A stretch of 64,000 nucleotides of DNA, from contig NZ_CP114599.1 in NCBI RefSeq assembly GCF_027286305.1, forward strand, positions 2,418,001 through 2,482,000, given 5' to 3'. The notes beneath the pieces are model-generated. The model was not told where the DNA came from and ran no database searches. It saw nothing but the letters and a program-made list of their open reading frames with translations. How positions within the stretch are numbered: position 1 is the first letter of the stretch; each line of letters begins with the position of its first letter. The position numbers were made by a program, and so were the translations under genes. Positions 1 through 9,450 of the stretch are shown here, in pieces. The stretch comes from Phenylobacterium sp. NIBR 498073 (GTDB lineage: Bacteria; Pseudomonadota; Alphaproteobacteria; Caulobacterales; Caulobacteraceae).

Positions 1-421
1 GGGTGATGTCGCCGATCGCCGGATAGCCGTTCTCGCCCTCGAACACATAGCCGAACCGCCGCTGCATGCTGAGCGCGGTCGGCGTGTCCATGTGGCAGGC
101 GATCCGCGCGCGCTGGCGGATGAAGAAGGCGCGGATGTCGTCGATGCCGTGGGTCTGGTCGGCATGATCATGGGTCAGCAGCACGCCATCCAGCCGCTTG
201 GCCCCGGCTTGCGAGGTCTGCCAGACGAGATCGGGCGAGGTGTCGACGATCAGGGTGGTGTCGTTCTCCGCGCCCTGCCCCAGCCGGCGGACCAGCAGCG
301 AGCAGCGGCGGCGGCGATTCTTCGGCTCGGCGGGATCGCACGCCCCCCAGTCGCCGTCGGCCCGCGGCACGCCGCCGGAGGAGCCGCAGCCCAGAATGGT
401 GAACTCCAGCCGCCCGCTCAT
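1..421 (-). CDS. MBL-fold metallo-hydrolase (PhnP-like), 3' part cut by window edge
   Basis: The gene starts at ATG 421 on the minus strand and runs off the window, so about 140 N-terminal residues are visible. The start reads MSGRLEFTILGCGSSGGVPR, the glycine-rich opening of beta-lactamase-fold phosphodiesterases related to PhnP. Further in is the metal motif THDHADQTHGIDD, a variant of HxHxDH in which Gln follows the Asp. The family hydrolyses cyclic phosphodiesters or related phosphates; the substrate cannot be told here. Its ATG overlaps the TGA of the upstream TatD gene as ATGA, so the two are probably translationally coupled in the rlpA-tmk-holB-tatD run. Confidence 0.85.
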   Translation of the reverse strand, partial: MSGRLEFTILGCGSSGGVPRADGDWGACDPAEPKNRRRRCSLLVRRLGQGAENDTTLIVDTSPDLVWQTSQAGAKRLDGVLLTHDHADQTHGIDDIRAFFIRQRARIACHMDTPTALSMQRRFGYVFEGENGYPAIGDIT

Positions 422-1194
422 GGCCGCGGGATCCTGTCGAAAAGGGCGAAGAACGCATCCTCCGCACGCTTCTCGGCATCATGCCGCGACCAGCCGCGGA
501 TCTTGGCCAGCCCGGCCAGGACGTCGGGCAGGAAGGCCGGCTCGTTGCGGCGTCCGCGGTGCGGAACCGGCGCGAGATAGGGGCAATCGGTCTCCACGAT
601 GATGCGGTCGGCCGGCATGTCGCGGACAATGGCGCGAACATCCTCGGCGGTCTTGAAGGTGGCGATGCCCGAGACCGAGAACCAGGCCCCCAGCGCCGCT
701 GCCCGCGCCGCGAGCTCGGCGCCTGACGTGTAGCAGTGCATCAGCATCTTGAAGGGACCGGCGGCGTACTCCTCCTCAAGGATGTCGCCCATCAGCTCGT
801 CGGCCTCGCGGGTGTGGACCACTAGCGGCAGGCCCGTCTCGCGCGCGGCGGCGACGTGCTGGCGAAAGACCTTGGCCTGGATGTCCCGCGGGCTGAGATC
901 GTAGTGGAAATCGAGCCCCGTCTCGCCGATCCCGACCACCCGCGGGTCGGCGGCGATGGTCACGAGGTCGGCCGCCGAAAGGTCCGGGTTCTCCTTGGCC
1001 TCGTGCGGGTGCGTGCCGACCGTGCACCAGATGTCAGGATGCTCGGCCAGGGCGCGCACGGCGGCGAAGCCCGAGACCTTGTCGCTGATATTGACCATCA
1101 GCTCGATGCCGGCGGCGCGGGCGCGGGCGATCACCTCGTCGCGGTCTTCGTCGAACTGGTGTGCGTGCAGGTTTACGTGGCTGTCGATCAGCAT
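418..1194 (-). CDS. TatD-family metal-dependent hydrolase (YcfH-type)
   Basis: This 258-residue protein has the usual length of TatD-family deoxyribonucleases, which are TIM-barrel, two-metal enzymes of DNA repair and quality control. Visible metal-ligand motifs are GETGLDFHYD near residue 90, HTRE near 127, HCYTS near 152 and ETDCPYLAP near 203. The N-terminal motif, normally DxHxH, reads DSHVNLH, so the second histidine is replaced by asparagine unless the later histidine substitutes. It sits directly after tmk and holB, the same neighbourhood as E. coli ycfH, which supports orthology to YcfH rather than to TatD itself. The start ATG is clear; the stop overlaps the next gene by 4 nt. Confidence 0.88.
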   Translation of the reverse strand: MLIDSHVNLHAHQFDEDRDEVIARARAAGIELMVNISDKVSGFAAVRALAEHPDIWCTVGTHPHEAKENPDLSAADLVTIAADPRVVGIGETGLDFHYDLSPRDIQAKVFRQHVAAARETGLPLVVHTREADELMGDILEEEYAAGPFKMLMHCYTSGAELAARAAALGAWFSVSGIATFKTAEDVRAIVRDMPADRIIVETDCPYLAPVPHRGRRNEPAFLPDVLAGLAKIRGWSRHDAEKRAEDAFFALFDRIPRP

Positions 1195-1203
1195 TCGGAG
1201 GTT

Positions 1204-2202
1204 TCAGGCGCGCGCGGCGGCGCGCAGTTCAGTGAGAGCCGTGAAGAACGCGTCCGCACGGTCGAGATTGACGGCCTCGACCTCCCGCGGAAGGCGCTGC
1301 AGCGTCTCCCATGCTGCGGCCCAGCGATCAAGCCCGCCATAGCCCTCGGCCGCCAGTCGCACGGCGTGGCCGTGGACCCGCTCGGCGAGCCGCTCCAGCA
1401 GCAGATTGAACTGCGCCGCCCCCTCCGCGCCGCGGAAGCGGTCGGCCAGCGACAGCGCCAAGCCCTCGTCCACCGCCGGCAGCGACTGCAGGATCTCCTT
1501 GGCCGCATCGTCGACCGTCACCGCGCCGGCCAGCGCAAGCGCCAGCGCCTTGCCGGGCGCGCCCTTCGACATCCGCGCCAGGCGGATCGCGTCCTCGGGA
1601 TTGGCGGTCGTCCGCGCCTCGACGAAGGCGGTGACTTCAGCTTCCGGCAGCGGCTGGAAACCCAACCGCCGGCAGCGCGACTTGATCGTCGGCAGCAGCC
1701 CGCCCGGCGCGTGCGAGACCAGCAGGATCACCCCGCGCGGCGGCGGCTCCTCGAGCGTCTTCAGGACGGCGTTCGCCGCGTTGACGTTGAGATCGTCCGC
1801 CGCATCGATGATCGCCACGCGGTGCGGCGCCGCCGCCGGCGACTTGGCGAAGAAGTCGGTCAGCTTGCGGGCCTCGTCGACCGGGATCACCTTGCGCGGC
1901 TTGCCGTCCTCGCCGACCCGCTCCAGCACCATCAGGTCCGGGTGCGAGCGGGCGATGATCTGGCGGCTGACCGGATGGTCCGGCGAAGCGCCAAGCACCC
2001 CGTAGGCCGGATTGTGGGGCGCGCCCAGCAGCCGACGGGCCGCGCGGAAGGCGAAGGTCGCCTTGCCCACACCCTCGGTCCCGGTCAGCAGCCAGGCATG
2101 GTGCAGCCGGCCGCGGCCGCGCGCCTCTTCGAACGCCGTCTCGGCCGCCTCGTGGCCCTTCAGGTCGAAGACCTGGCGCGGATGGGGCGCAGCGTCAGCC
2201 AT
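1204..2202 (-). CDS. holB: DNA polymerase III subunit delta'
   Basis: This 332-residue AAA+ protein is the delta' subunit of the clamp loader, which helps place the beta sliding clamp on DNA. It shows a P-loop-like TGTEGVGKAT near residue 40, the conserved HRVAIIDAADDLNVNAANA region with LKTLEEPP (the Walker B/sensor region), and the SRC motif as KSRCRR. The four-cysteine zinc module of E. coli delta' is not visible; SRC holds the only Cys in the ATPase part. It overlaps the 3' end of tmk by 8 nt, an arrangement common in proteobacteria, and is probably co-transcribed with tmk and the TatD-family gene. Confidence 0.92.
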   Translation of the reverse strand: MADAAPHPRQVFDLKGHEAAETAFEEARGRGRLHHAWLLTGTEGVGKATFAFRAARRLLGAPHNPAYGVLGASPDHPVSRQIIARSHPDLMVLERVGEDGKPRKVIPVDEARKLTDFFAKSPAAAPHRVAIIDAADDLNVNAANAVLKTLEEPPPRGVILLVSHAPGGLLPTIKSRCRRLGFQPLPEAEVTAFVEARTTANPEDAIRLARMSKGAPGKALALALAGAVTVDDAAKEILQSLPAVDEGLALSLADRFRGAEGAAQFNLLLERLAERVHGHAVRLAAEGYGGLDRWAAAWETLQRLPREVEAVNLDRADAFFTALTELRAAARA

Positions 2203-2839
2203 GGACCAGCCGGCCCTCGACGGCCCGCCACACCTGCCCCTCGACCTCGTCCATGCCCTGGCCGGCGTCGATCAGCGCGCAACGGTCGGGCTCGGCCGCG
2301 GCGATGGTGCGGAACGCCGCGCGCAGGCGCTCGTGGAACGCCACTCCTTTGGATTCGAAGCGCGTCTCGGCGTGGCCGTCGGCCTTCGCGAACGCTTCGG
2401 CGCGGGCCAGGCCGACCTCGACCGGCAGGTCGAAGACCAGGGTCAGGTCCGGCCGGACGTCCGTCAGGACGAAGGTCTCCAGGGCGGTGATGAAGGCCGG
2501 GTCGACCCCGCCGGCCCCGCCCTGATAGGCGCGGGTCGAATCGGCGAAGCGGTCGCAGACCACCCAGGCGCCGCGCTCCAGCGCCGGCAGGATGGTCCTC
2601 TCGATGTGATCGCGCCGCGCCCCGTACATCAGCAGGGTCTCAGTGGCCGGGCTCCAGCGATCGGCCTCGCCCTTCAGGACCAGGTTGCGGATCGCCTCGG
2701 CGCCGGGCGAGCCGCCCGGTTCGCGCGTGGCCACCACATCATGGCCGGCGGACTGCAGGCGCGCGACCAGGCGCCGAACCTGCGTCGACTTGCCCGCGCC
2801 CTCGCCGCCTTCGAAAGTGATGAACCGCCCACGCGTCAC
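2195..2839 (-). CDS. tmk: Thymidylate kinase
   Basis: The enzyme phosphorylates dTMP to dTDP in dTTP synthesis. The 214-residue protein has the P-loop FEGGEGAGKST near residue 10, the dTMP-binding DRF motif in CDRFADST, and TREPGGSPGAE, all diagnostic of bacterial Tmk. I chose GTG 2839, giving MTRGRFITFEGG, because family members start this way; a TTG three codons upstream would add Met-Ala-Gly. The gene overlaps holB by 8 nt and lies about 75 nt after rlpA in the same direction. Confidence 0.94.
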   Translation of the reverse strand: MTRGRFITFEGGEGAGKSTQVRRLVARLQSAGHDVVATREPGGSPGAEAIRNLVLKGEADRWSPATETLLMYGARRDHIERTILPALERGAWVVCDRFADSTRAYQGGAGGVDPAFITALETFVLTDVRPDLTLVFDLPVEVGLARAEAFAKADGHAETRFESKGVAFHERLRAAFRTIAAAEPDRCALIDAGQGMDEVEGQVWRAVEGRLVHG

Positions 2840-2914
2840 GCCGGCCAAAATGGCCGGTTCGGCCGGTTTGTCCAGCGCTCACCGGCCGCCGGGCGGACTT
2901 GTCCCAGCCGAGGG

Positions 2915-3856
2915 TCAGGCGCCCGGCCGCACCACCCGCGCCTCAGTAAAGCCGTAGGCCGCCACTCGATCGCGCAGATCGAAGGCTTCGGCCTCGTCGG
3001 CCGTGCCGTCCACCATCACGCGATAGAGCGTCATCCCGTCGCCGCGCTCGAACGGTTCGATCCTGGCGACGACGGCCGAGCCGAGCTGGCTCACCACGCG
3101 CTGGGCGTTGGCTGGATCGGAGAAGGCCCCGGCCTGGACGCGATAGATCAGCCCGGCGGGCGCGGCCGGAACCGCGGCCGGCGCCAGCGGAGCCAGCGGT
3201 TGGGCGGCCACCGGCGTCTCGACCGGCCCGGGGTTCAGTCCAGTATAGGCCGTCGGCGCGGCGGGCGGCAGCGCGGCCGGGGTCGGCGTCGGGGTGTAGG
3301 CCGAATGGCGCAGGCCTGCGTCGGGCGCGCCGAGCGGCGCTGGGCCGACATAGCGGACGCGGACCCGCGCCGTGCCCTGCTGTTCGAAACCGAGCTGGCG
3401 CGCAGCCTCCTGCGAGACGTCGATCACCGCTCCGCCCTTGAACGGGCCGCGGTCGTTGACGCGGACCTGCACCGTTCGATTGTTCTCGAGATTGGTGACC
3501 TCGACGATCGACGGCAGCGGCAGGGTCGTATGAGCGCCCGACAGCGCATAGCGGTCGAACACCTCGCCGTTGGCGGTGGTCTTCAGGTGGTGCGACTGAC
3601 CGTACCAGGTGGCCGTGCCTTCCTGGTCGTAGCCGGGCTCTTCCTTCGGCACGTACCAGACGCCGCCGACCTCGTAGGGGGAACCGACCTTGTAGCGCCC
3701 GCCCGCCCCGTTCGGCAGCTGCCCAGGCGTGGGGCCCGCGGTCGGATGCTTGGCGGCGTAGCGCGGTTGAGGCGTGGCGCAGGCGGCCAGCGCCGCCGTC
3801 CCCATGAGCACGACAACGACGCCGCGGACCGGCGCGTACGGACGGATGCGAGCCAT
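2915..3856 (-). CDS. rlpA: Septal ring lipoprotein RlpA (DPBB + SPOR)
   Basis: This is a 313-residue outer-membrane lipoprotein. RlpA proteins bind denuded septal peptidoglycan and in some species act as lytic transglycosylases. The start is ATG 3856, preceded by a GAGGGGG ribosome site; an upstream in-frame ATG at 3958 would put 34 residues before the signal peptide and is less likely. The signal peptide ends in a LAAC lipobox. The double-psi beta-barrel domain is seen from GTATWYGQSHHLKTTANGE to VNDRGPFKGGAVIDVSQEAA. A proline/alanine-rich linker leads to a C-terminal SPOR domain starting at IYRVQAGAFSDPANA. Confidence 0.93.
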   Translation of the reverse strand: MARIRPYAPVRGVVVVLMGTAALAACATPQPRYAAKHPTAGPTPGQLPNGAGGRYKVGSPYEVGGVWYVPKEEPGYDQEGTATWYGQSHHLKTTANGEVFDRYALSGAHTTLPLPSIVEVTNLENNRTVQVRVNDRGPFKGGAVIDVSQEAARQLGFEQQGTARVRVRYVGPAPLGAPDAGLRHSAYTPTPTPAALPPAAPTAYTGLNPGPVETPVAAQPLAPLAPAAVPAAPAGLIYRVQAGAFSDPANAQRVVSQLGSAVVARIEPFERGDGMTLYRVMVDGTADEAEAFDLRDRVAAYGFTEARVVRPGA

Positions 3857-4008
3857 GGCCGCCCCCTCTTTCAAATCGACGCTCCCCAGCGCTGAGCGCC
3901 ATGTTCGCCGCGCGAGCCTTGCGCCATGGTTAATGCAGCGACGAATTTCATTAAGCATCCACGATGGGTGGAGACGCCGCCCGACCCCTGCTATAGGCCC
4001 CTCCTTCC

Positions 4009-4098
4009 GGAAGGGTGGCCGAGTGGTTTAAGGCAGCGGTCTTGAAAACCGCCGTAGGTGAGAGCCTACCGTGGGTTCGAATCCCACCCCTTCCGCCA
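4009..4098 (+). tRNA. tRNA-Ser(UGA), CCA encoded
   Basis: The acceptor stem GGAAGGG (4009-4015) pairs with CCCTTCC (4088-4094), followed by discriminator G and an encoded CCA. The anticodon stem GCGGT/ACCGC encloses the loop CTTGAAA with anticodon TGA at 4043-4045, reading UCA serine codons. A long variable arm (GTAGGTGAGAGCCTAC region) and the T-loop GTTCGAATC are typical of class II serine tRNAs. Confidence 0.97.
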
Positions 4099-4195
4099 AG
4101 CACCTCCGGAATACCCCCTAGAGCCCGATTTGGCGCTTCACGCGTTCAAGGCGGCATGGGGGCGACAGGCGTCCCGCTTTGCTGAAGGGGATGCC

Positions 4196-6157
4196 ATGAG
4201 CGCCCGCGACAAGGGTTCGAAGTTCACGGTCGAGGCTGACGCGACCGCCGCTTATTGGCGCAAGGGGCCGCACGACGCCCTCCCCCCGCCGGACATGGTC
4301 GGGCCCTATCAACGCAACCGGCCGGTCGCCCCGAAGGCCGTCAAGGGTCGCAAGGCCTACATCATCGGCAGCGGCGTCGGCGGACTGGCGGCGGCGTTCT
4401 ACATGATCCGCGACGGCGGCATGAAGGGCGAGGACATCACCATCCTGGACGCGCTGAACGTCACCGGCGGATCGCTGGACGGCGCGGGCGACGCCGAGGC
4501 CGGCTACATCGTTCGCGGCGGTCGGGAGATGAACTGGAACTACGACAACTTCTGGGACCTGTTCCAGGACGTCCCGGCGCTGGAATTGCCGGAGGGGTTC
4601 AGCGTCCTGGACGAGTACCGGCTGGTCAACGACAACGATCCGAACTTCTCCAAGTCCAGGCTGATGCACAAGCGCGGTCAGATCCGCGACTTCTCGACCC
4701 TGGGCCTGACCAAGGCTCACCAGTGGGAACTGATCCGCCTGCTGCTGAAGCGCAAGGAAGACCTCGATGACGTGACCATCGAGGACTATTTCAGCGAGAG
4801 CTTCCTGGAGACCAACTTCTGGTACCTGTGGCGCTCGATGTTCGCCTTCGAGAACTGGCAGAGCCTTCTTGAGATGAAGCTCTACATGCACCGGTTCCTC
4901 GATGCGATCGACGGGCTCGGCGACATGTCGGCCCTGGTCTTCCCCAAGTACAATCAATACGACGGCTTCGTCGTGCCGCTGACCCGGCTGCTGCGCGACA
5001 AGGGCGTGAAGGTCCAGTTCGACACCCGCGCCTACGACCTCGACATGACGGTCGACGGGGATGCGCGCACCGTGACCGCCATCCGCTGCAAGGTCGGTGG
5101 CAAGGACAGCACCATCACGGTCGGCCCCGACGACCTGGTGTTCGCGATCACCGGCTCGATGACGGAAGGCACGGCGTATGGCGACCTCGACCATGCGCCG
5201 GCGCTCCAGCGTGATCGCCGCGATCCGGGCGAGGCCAGCGACTGGGCGCTATGGCGCAACCTCGCCAAGGCTTCGCCGATCTTCGGCAAGCCGGAGAAGT
5301 TCTACGGCGACGTCGACCGCTCGATGTGGGAGTCGGCCACCCTCACCTGCAAACCCTCGCCGTTCGTGGACAAGCTGAAGGAGCTGGCGGTCAACGATCC
5401 CTACTCCGGCAAGACGGTCACCGGCGGGGTCATCACCTTCACCGATTCCGCCTGGGTGCTGAGCTTCACCTGCAACCGCCAGCCCCACTTCCCGAACCAG
5501 CCCAAGGATGTGCTGGTGATCTGGGTCTATGCGCTGCTGATGGACAAGGACGGCGACTATGTGAAGAAGCCGATGCCGGCCTGCACCGGACGCGAGATCC
5601 TGGCCGAGCTCTGCTACCACCTGGGCATCGAGGACCAGCTCGACGCGGTCGCGGCCGCGACCAAGGTGCGCATGGCGCTGATGCCCTACATCACCGCCCA
5701 GTTCATGCCGCGGGCGGCGGGCGACCGGCCGCATGTCGTGCCGGCCGGCTGCACGAACCTTGGCCTGCTCGGCCAGTTCGTCGAGACCAGCAACGACGTC
5801 ATCTTCACCATGGAAAGCTCGGTGCGGACCGCCAGGATCGCGGTCTATACCCTGCTCGGCCTGCCCAAGCAGGTGCCGGACCTGAGCCCCACCCAGTACG
5901 ATATCCGCACCCTGTTGAAGGCCGCGCGGGCCATTAACAACGGCGAGCCGTTCCCCGGCGAACGGCTGCTCCACAAGCTGCTCGACAACACTTACTTCGC
6001 CCACGTCCTGCCGCCGCTGCCCGAGGCGCGGGAGTCGCGGCGCGAGCAGATCGACGCCGACCTGGCGGCGGTGCTCGGTCGCCGCAGTCAGGCGCTGAGC
6101 TCGGCGGCTGAACGGCTCGAACTCTTCCGCGAACGCCTGCTGGCCAGGTGGAAATAG
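4196..6157 (+). CDS. ohyA: Oleate hydratase (FAD-dependent)
   Basis: The enzyme adds water to cis-9 double bonds of unsaturated fatty acids, giving 10-hydroxy acids. The 653-residue protein has a dinucleotide-binding motif [15 protein letters not shown] near residue 57 and the strongly diagnostic [15 protein letters not shown], along with [13 protein letters not shown] and [12 protein letters not shown] stretches typical of the family. The start is ATG 4196, which follows GAAGGGG at 5 nt; the reading frame stays open upstream into the tRNA, which is not coding. It ends 4 nt before the convergent LuxR gene. No terminator is visible between them. Confidence 0.93.
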   Translation: MSARDKGSKFTVEADATAAYWRKGPHDALPPPDMVGPYQRNRPVAPKAVKGRKAYIIGSGVGGLAAAFYMIRDGGMKGEDITILDALNVTGGSLDGAGDAEAGYIVRGGREMNWNYDNFWDLFQDVPALELPEGFSVLDEYRLVNDNDPNFSKSRLMHKRGQIRDFSTLGLTKAHQWELIRLLLKRKEDLDDVTIEDYFSESFLETNFWYLWRSMFAFENWQSLLEMKLYMHRFLDAIDGLGDMSALVFPKYNQYDGFVVPLTRLLRDKGVKVQFDTRAYDLDMTVDGDARTVTAIRCKVGGKDSTITVGPDDLVFAITGSMTEGTAYGDLDHAPALQRDRRDPGEASDWALWRNLAKASPIFGKPEKFYGDVDRSMWESATLTCKPSPFVDKLKELAVNDPYSGKTVTGGVITFTDSAWVLSFTCNRQPHFPNQPKDVLVIWVYALLMDKDGDYVKKPMPACTGREILAELCYHLGIEDQLDAVAAATKVRMALMPYITAQFMPRAAGDRPHVVPAGCTNLGLLGQFVETSNDVIFTMESSVRTARIAVYTLLGLPKQVPDLSPTQYDIRTLLKAARAINNGEPFPGERLLHKLLDNTYFAHVLPPLPEARESRREQIDADLAAVLGRRSQALSSAAERLELFRERLLARWK

Positions 6158-6161
6158 CCGC

Positions 6162-6920
6162 CTAGCTGCGCGTGGCTCTCTGCCGCTCGCCGACATAGCC
6201 GAGCACCGAGGCGCGGTGGACCGCCTGCGGGCGGCCCGCCACGCCCATCTTGTCGGCGGCGTTGCGCATGTGGAAACGGACGGTCGGCATCGAGATCTTC
6301 ACGATCTCGGCGATCTCCCCGTCCGTCTTGCCCTTGGCGGCCCACTTCAGGCACTGGATTTCGCGCCGGGTCAGGTGGACCAGGCCGTCCGGGGACAGGC
6401 CGCGGTCGTTGTAGGCGGCCATGAAGCGCAGCGAGAGGATCGACAGCTCTGCGGCCCGCTGCTCGAACACCGGCCTCACGTCGATCACCTCGGGCGAGGC
6501 CCAGACGATCGCGCCGATCACTCCGCCCGGCAGGTGGGCGGGGGCGATGATCGCCGTGCCGATCTCCACCGTGTCGGCGCTCTGCACCACCTCGATCGAC
6601 TCCAGCCGGCGCGAAGGACGCCAGGCGCCGAAGCGGCCGTCCTGGAAGTAGAACGGCTCGGCCGTATAGCGGCAGGCGAAGACGAAGGCCGAGCGCAGCG
6701 CAAAGCCTCGATCCTTCCAGTACTGCAATCCTGGGTCGAGCCACTGAAACAGGGTCTCGGCGAACGGCCGGCCATCGCGGTCGCGCATCGGTTCCGGATC
6801 GCCGATGTCGGCGCTGACCGCGACATAGGGCAGGCCTATCTCGCGCCCACGGTCACGCACCTGGGCCGCAAGAGCTTCGATCAGCTCGTACTCGTCGTGA
6901 GCCTCAGCGCTCATCGCCAC
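6162..6920 (-). CDS. LuxR-family transcriptional regulator with autoinducer-binding-like domain
   Basis: This 252-residue protein has a C-terminal LuxR helix-turn-helix: LTRREIQCLKWAAKGKTDGE, then IAEIVKISMPTVRFHMRN. The N-terminal 170 residues resemble the autoinducer-binding domain fold by position and aromatic content (FYFQDGRFGAWRP), but the ligand cannot be inferred. The start is GTG 6920, with AGGGGGG nine nt upstream; ATG 6914 is an alternative. It diverges from the TonB receptor at 7063, sharing a 142-nt intergenic region, so it may control that receptor and the acyl-CoA genes behind it. No luxI-type synthase is in the window. Confidence 0.85.
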   Translation of the reverse strand: MAMSAEAHDEYELIEALAAQVRDRGREIGLPYVAVSADIGDPEPMRDRDGRPFAETLFQWLDPGLQYWKDRGFALRSAFVFACRYTAEPFYFQDGRFGAWRPSRRLESIEVVQSADTVEIGTAIIAPAHLPGGVIGAIVWASPEVIDVRPVFEQRAAELSILSLRFMAAYNDRGLSPDGLVHLTRREIQCLKWAAKGKTDGEIAEIVKISMPTVRFHMRNAADKMGVAGRPQAVHRASVLGYVGERQRATRS

Positions 6921-6944
6921 GACGGCCTGCCCCCCCTGCGGCGC

Positions 6945-6960
6945 CTATCACTTCCGATAG
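6945..6960. promoter_or_regulatory. Short inverted repeat in luxR / TonB-receptor divergent promoter
   Basis: CTATC and GATAG half-sites are separated by 6 nt in the 142-nt gap between the LuxR regulator and the TonB receptor. Position and symmetry fit an operator, but the arms are only 5 bp, so this is a weak call. Confidence 0.3.
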
Positions 6961-7062
6961 CTTGTCCCGCAAAGCCTGTTTCTGCAAGCATTCCCGCCTC
7001 GCCGCGACAAGACGGCGACGTGCAAGAACGGTTCGTCGGCGACGCCGGCAGCGGGAGGGAAC

Positions 7063-9438
7063 ATGAAACAAGCACTGGCGACCGCCTCGTGGGCGGTCAT
7101 CGCGGCGGCCTGCGCGGCCGGATCGGCCCTGGCGCAGGAGAGCGGGACGGTCGCCGAACTGGTGGTCACCGCCCAGAAGCGCGAGCAGAACCTCCAGGAC
7201 GTCCCGATCGTCGTCACCGCCCTTCCGCAACGGCAACTTCAGGATGCGGGCGTCCGCGACATCAAGGACCTGCAGGTCCTGGCCCCCGGACTCAGCGTCA
7301 CCTCCTCGACCAGTGAGGCCCAGACCTCCGCGCGGATCCGCGGCGTGGGCACCATCGGCGACAATCCGGGCCTGGAATCCTCGGTCGGCACGGTCGTCGA
7401 CGGCGTCTACCGCGCGCGCAGCGGGGTGGCCTTCGGCGACCTCGGCGAACTGGAGCGGGTCGAGATCCTGAAGGGGCCGCAGGGCACCCTGTTCGGCAAG
7501 AATACCTCGGCGGGCGTCATCAACGTGCTGACCAAGGCGCCGTCGTTCGACTTCGAAGCCGCCGGCGAGCTCACGGTCGGCGATCATGGCGCGCTGGGCG
7601 TCGCCGGCAGCGTGACTGGACCGATCGTCGCCGACAAACTGGCCGGGCGCCTCTATGCCGCCAAGCGTGAGCGCGACGGCTTCGCCGACGTCCACGTCGG
7701 GGCCGGCCCGCGCACCCGCACCGACGACACCGACCAGAACTACTACACCGTCCGCGGCCAACTGCTGTTCACCCCGACCGACAGCCTCAGCATCAAGCTG
7801 CTGGCCGACTATTCCGACCGCGACGAGCATTGCTGCGTGAACTTCGTCACCGTCGCCGGCCCGACCGCGGCGCTGATCGACGCCCTGGCGGCCGACGAAG
7901 GCGTCCAGCGGCCGCCGAACCCCGGCGCGCGGATCGCCAACGCCAACCGCGACATGGGCTCGAAAATCACCGACCAGGGCGTCTCGGCCCAACTCGACTG
8001 GGATATCAGCGACGGCATGGCGCTGATCTCGATCACCGCCTTCCGCGACTGGCGCGCGGAGAACGGCTCGGACATCGACTTCTCGTCGGCCGACATCTGG
8101 TACCGCCCCGCCGACGGCTCAAGCTTCAACGAGATCAAAGCGTTTTCGCAGGAAGTTCGCCTCGCCGGGTCCACCGAGACCGTCAACTGGCTGATCGGGG
8201 TCTTCTATTCCGACGAGGACCTCAAGGCTGCGGCCGCCACCACCTTCGGCACGGCGTACGAGCCCTATTTCGGCCTGCTGCTGTCGGCGCCGTCCGGCAG
8301 CCCCAATCCGACCTTCATCTCGCAACTCACCGGCCTGCCCTATGGAACCAACTTCCCGGCCGGCGCCGGCCCGCGCGACAGCTACGACCACAATTCCAAG
8401 GGCTGGGCGTTGTTCACCAACAACAGCTGGAAGGTCACCGAGGCGCTCGAGCTGACCCTGGGGCTCCGTTACTCCGACGACGAAAAGACCGTCCGCAGCC
8501 ACTACACCAATTCGGCGCCGGCCAACGCCTGCGCCGCGGCCCTGGCCCGGCCGCTCCCGGCCGCCGCCCGCGGGGCGATCTGCGCGCCGCATTCGGACCC
8601 GGCCTTCAACAACGTCGTCACCAACCAGGAGCAGAGCGAAGGCCGCTGGAGCGGCACCCTCAAGGCCAGCTACCGCTTCAACGAGGGGGTGATGGCCTAC
8701 GCCTCCTACGCTGAGGGCTTCAAGAGCGGCGGCTTTAACCTCGACCGCGCGCGGCTGGCGGCCGGCGTCATCAACCCCGACACCAGCTTCCCGGCCGAAA
8801 CCGTGGTCAGCTACGAACTCGGCGTGAAGACCAATACGGCCGATTACGGCCTGGTCGCCAACGCTGCGCTGTTCCACCAGACCTACGAGAACTTCCAGCT
8901 CAACACCTACACCGGCATCAGCTGGCTAGTCGCCTCGATCCCCGAGGTGATCTCGCGCGGGGTCGACGTCGACCTGATGTGGCGGCCGCCAGTCGAGGGC
9001 CTCAGCTTCTCGGGCGGCGTCACCTATGCCGAGACCCAGTTCGGCGACTTCGCGCCGCCGGCCGGGATCTCCCCTCGCCTGCCGAACGCCCGGCTTTCCT
9101 ACGCCCCACTGTGGTCGGCGGCCGGAACGGTGAACTACGAGCGCCCGGTGACGGAGACCCTCGAATTCCGCGCCAGCCTCTCGGCCAAGTACACCTCGGA
9201 GTACAACACCGGCTCCAACCTCGATCCGCTGAAGTCCCAGCCGCCGCTGACCCTGGTCAACGCCCGCCTGGTCCTCGCCAGCCAGGACGAGCGCTGGTCA
9301 GCCGAGCTCTGGGCCCAGAACCTGACCGACGAGGACTACAACCAGGTCGTAGTCGATCAGCCGCTGCAGACCGGCACCTTCGCCACTTTCCTGGCCCCGC
9401 CGCGCACCTACGGGGTTACGCTGCGTGGACGCTTCTAG
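7063..9438 (+). CDS. TonB-dependent outer-membrane receptor
   Basis: This 791-residue TonB receptor has a Sec signal peptide (MKQALATASWAVIAAACAAG, cleaved near ALAQ). A TonB-box-like segment VAELVVTAQKREQNLQDVP is followed by the plug domain, with RIRGVGTIGDNPG and VEILKGPQGTLFGKNTSAGV. It ends in a barrel with a C-terminal aromatic (LRGRF). GGGAGGG lies 6 nt before the ATG. It is of the broad receptor type abundant in Caulobacterales and sphingomonads. The acyl-CoA dehydrogenase starts 12 nt after it and the acyl-CoA synthetase 11 nt further on. The ligand may therefore be a hydrophobic carboxylic acid, sterol-like or aromatic compound; that is inference from context. Confidence 0.93.
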   Translation: MKQALATASWAVIAAACAAGSALAQESGTVAELVVTAQKREQNLQDVPIVVTALPQRQLQDAGVRDIKDLQVLAPGLSVTSSTSEAQTSARIRGVGTIGDNPGLESSVGTVVDGVYRARSGVAFGDLGELERVEILKGPQGTLFGKNTSAGVINVLTKAPSFDFEAAGELTVGDHGALGVAGSVTGPIVADKLAGRLYAAKRERDGFADVHVGAGPRTRTDDTDQNYYTVRGQLLFTPTDSLSIKLLADYSDRDEHCCVNFVTVAGPTAALIDALAADEGVQRPPNPGARIANANRDMGSKITDQGVSAQLDWDISDGMALISITAFRDWRAENGSDIDFSSADIWYRPADGSSFNEIKAFSQEVRLAGSTETVNWLIGVFYSDEDLKAAAATTFGTAYEPYFGLLLSAPSGSPNPTFISQLTGLPYGTNFPAGAGPRDSYDHNSKGWALFTNNSWKVTEALELTLGLRYSDDEKTVRSHYTNSAPANACAAALARPLPAAARGAICAPHSDPAFNNVVTNQEQSEGRWSGTLKASYRFNEGVMAYASYAEGFKSGGFNLDRARLAAGVINPDTSFPAETVVSYELGVKTNTADYGLVANAALFHQTYENFQLNTYTGISWLVASIPEVISRGVDVDLMWRPPVEGLSFSGGVTYAETQFGDFAPPAGISPRLPNARLSYAPLWSAAGTVNYERPVTETLEFRASLSAKYTSEYNTGSNLDPLKSQPPLTLVNARLVLASQDERWSAELWAQNLTDEDYNQVVVDQPLQTGTFATFLAPPRTYGVTLRGRF

Positions 9439-9450
9439 GACCCGCGCCAA

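Noticed and set aside
168..641. Minus-strand ORF across the metallo-hydrolase/tatD junction
   Set aside because: Out of frame with both genes, whose motifs and ATGA overlap are clear.
856..2490. Long plus-strand ORF over tatD, holB and tmk
   Set aside because: It is arginine/glycine-rich antisense shadow of high-GC genes with clear family motifs on the minus strand.
3928..3955. CtrA site (TTAA-N7-TTAA) before rlpA
   Set aside because: Two TTAA motifs occur but 17 bp apart, not 7.
4058..4195. N-terminal extension of oleate hydratase into the tRNA
   Set aside because: It would include the 3' half of tRNA-Ser; ATG 4196 has a good ribosome site and the family length.
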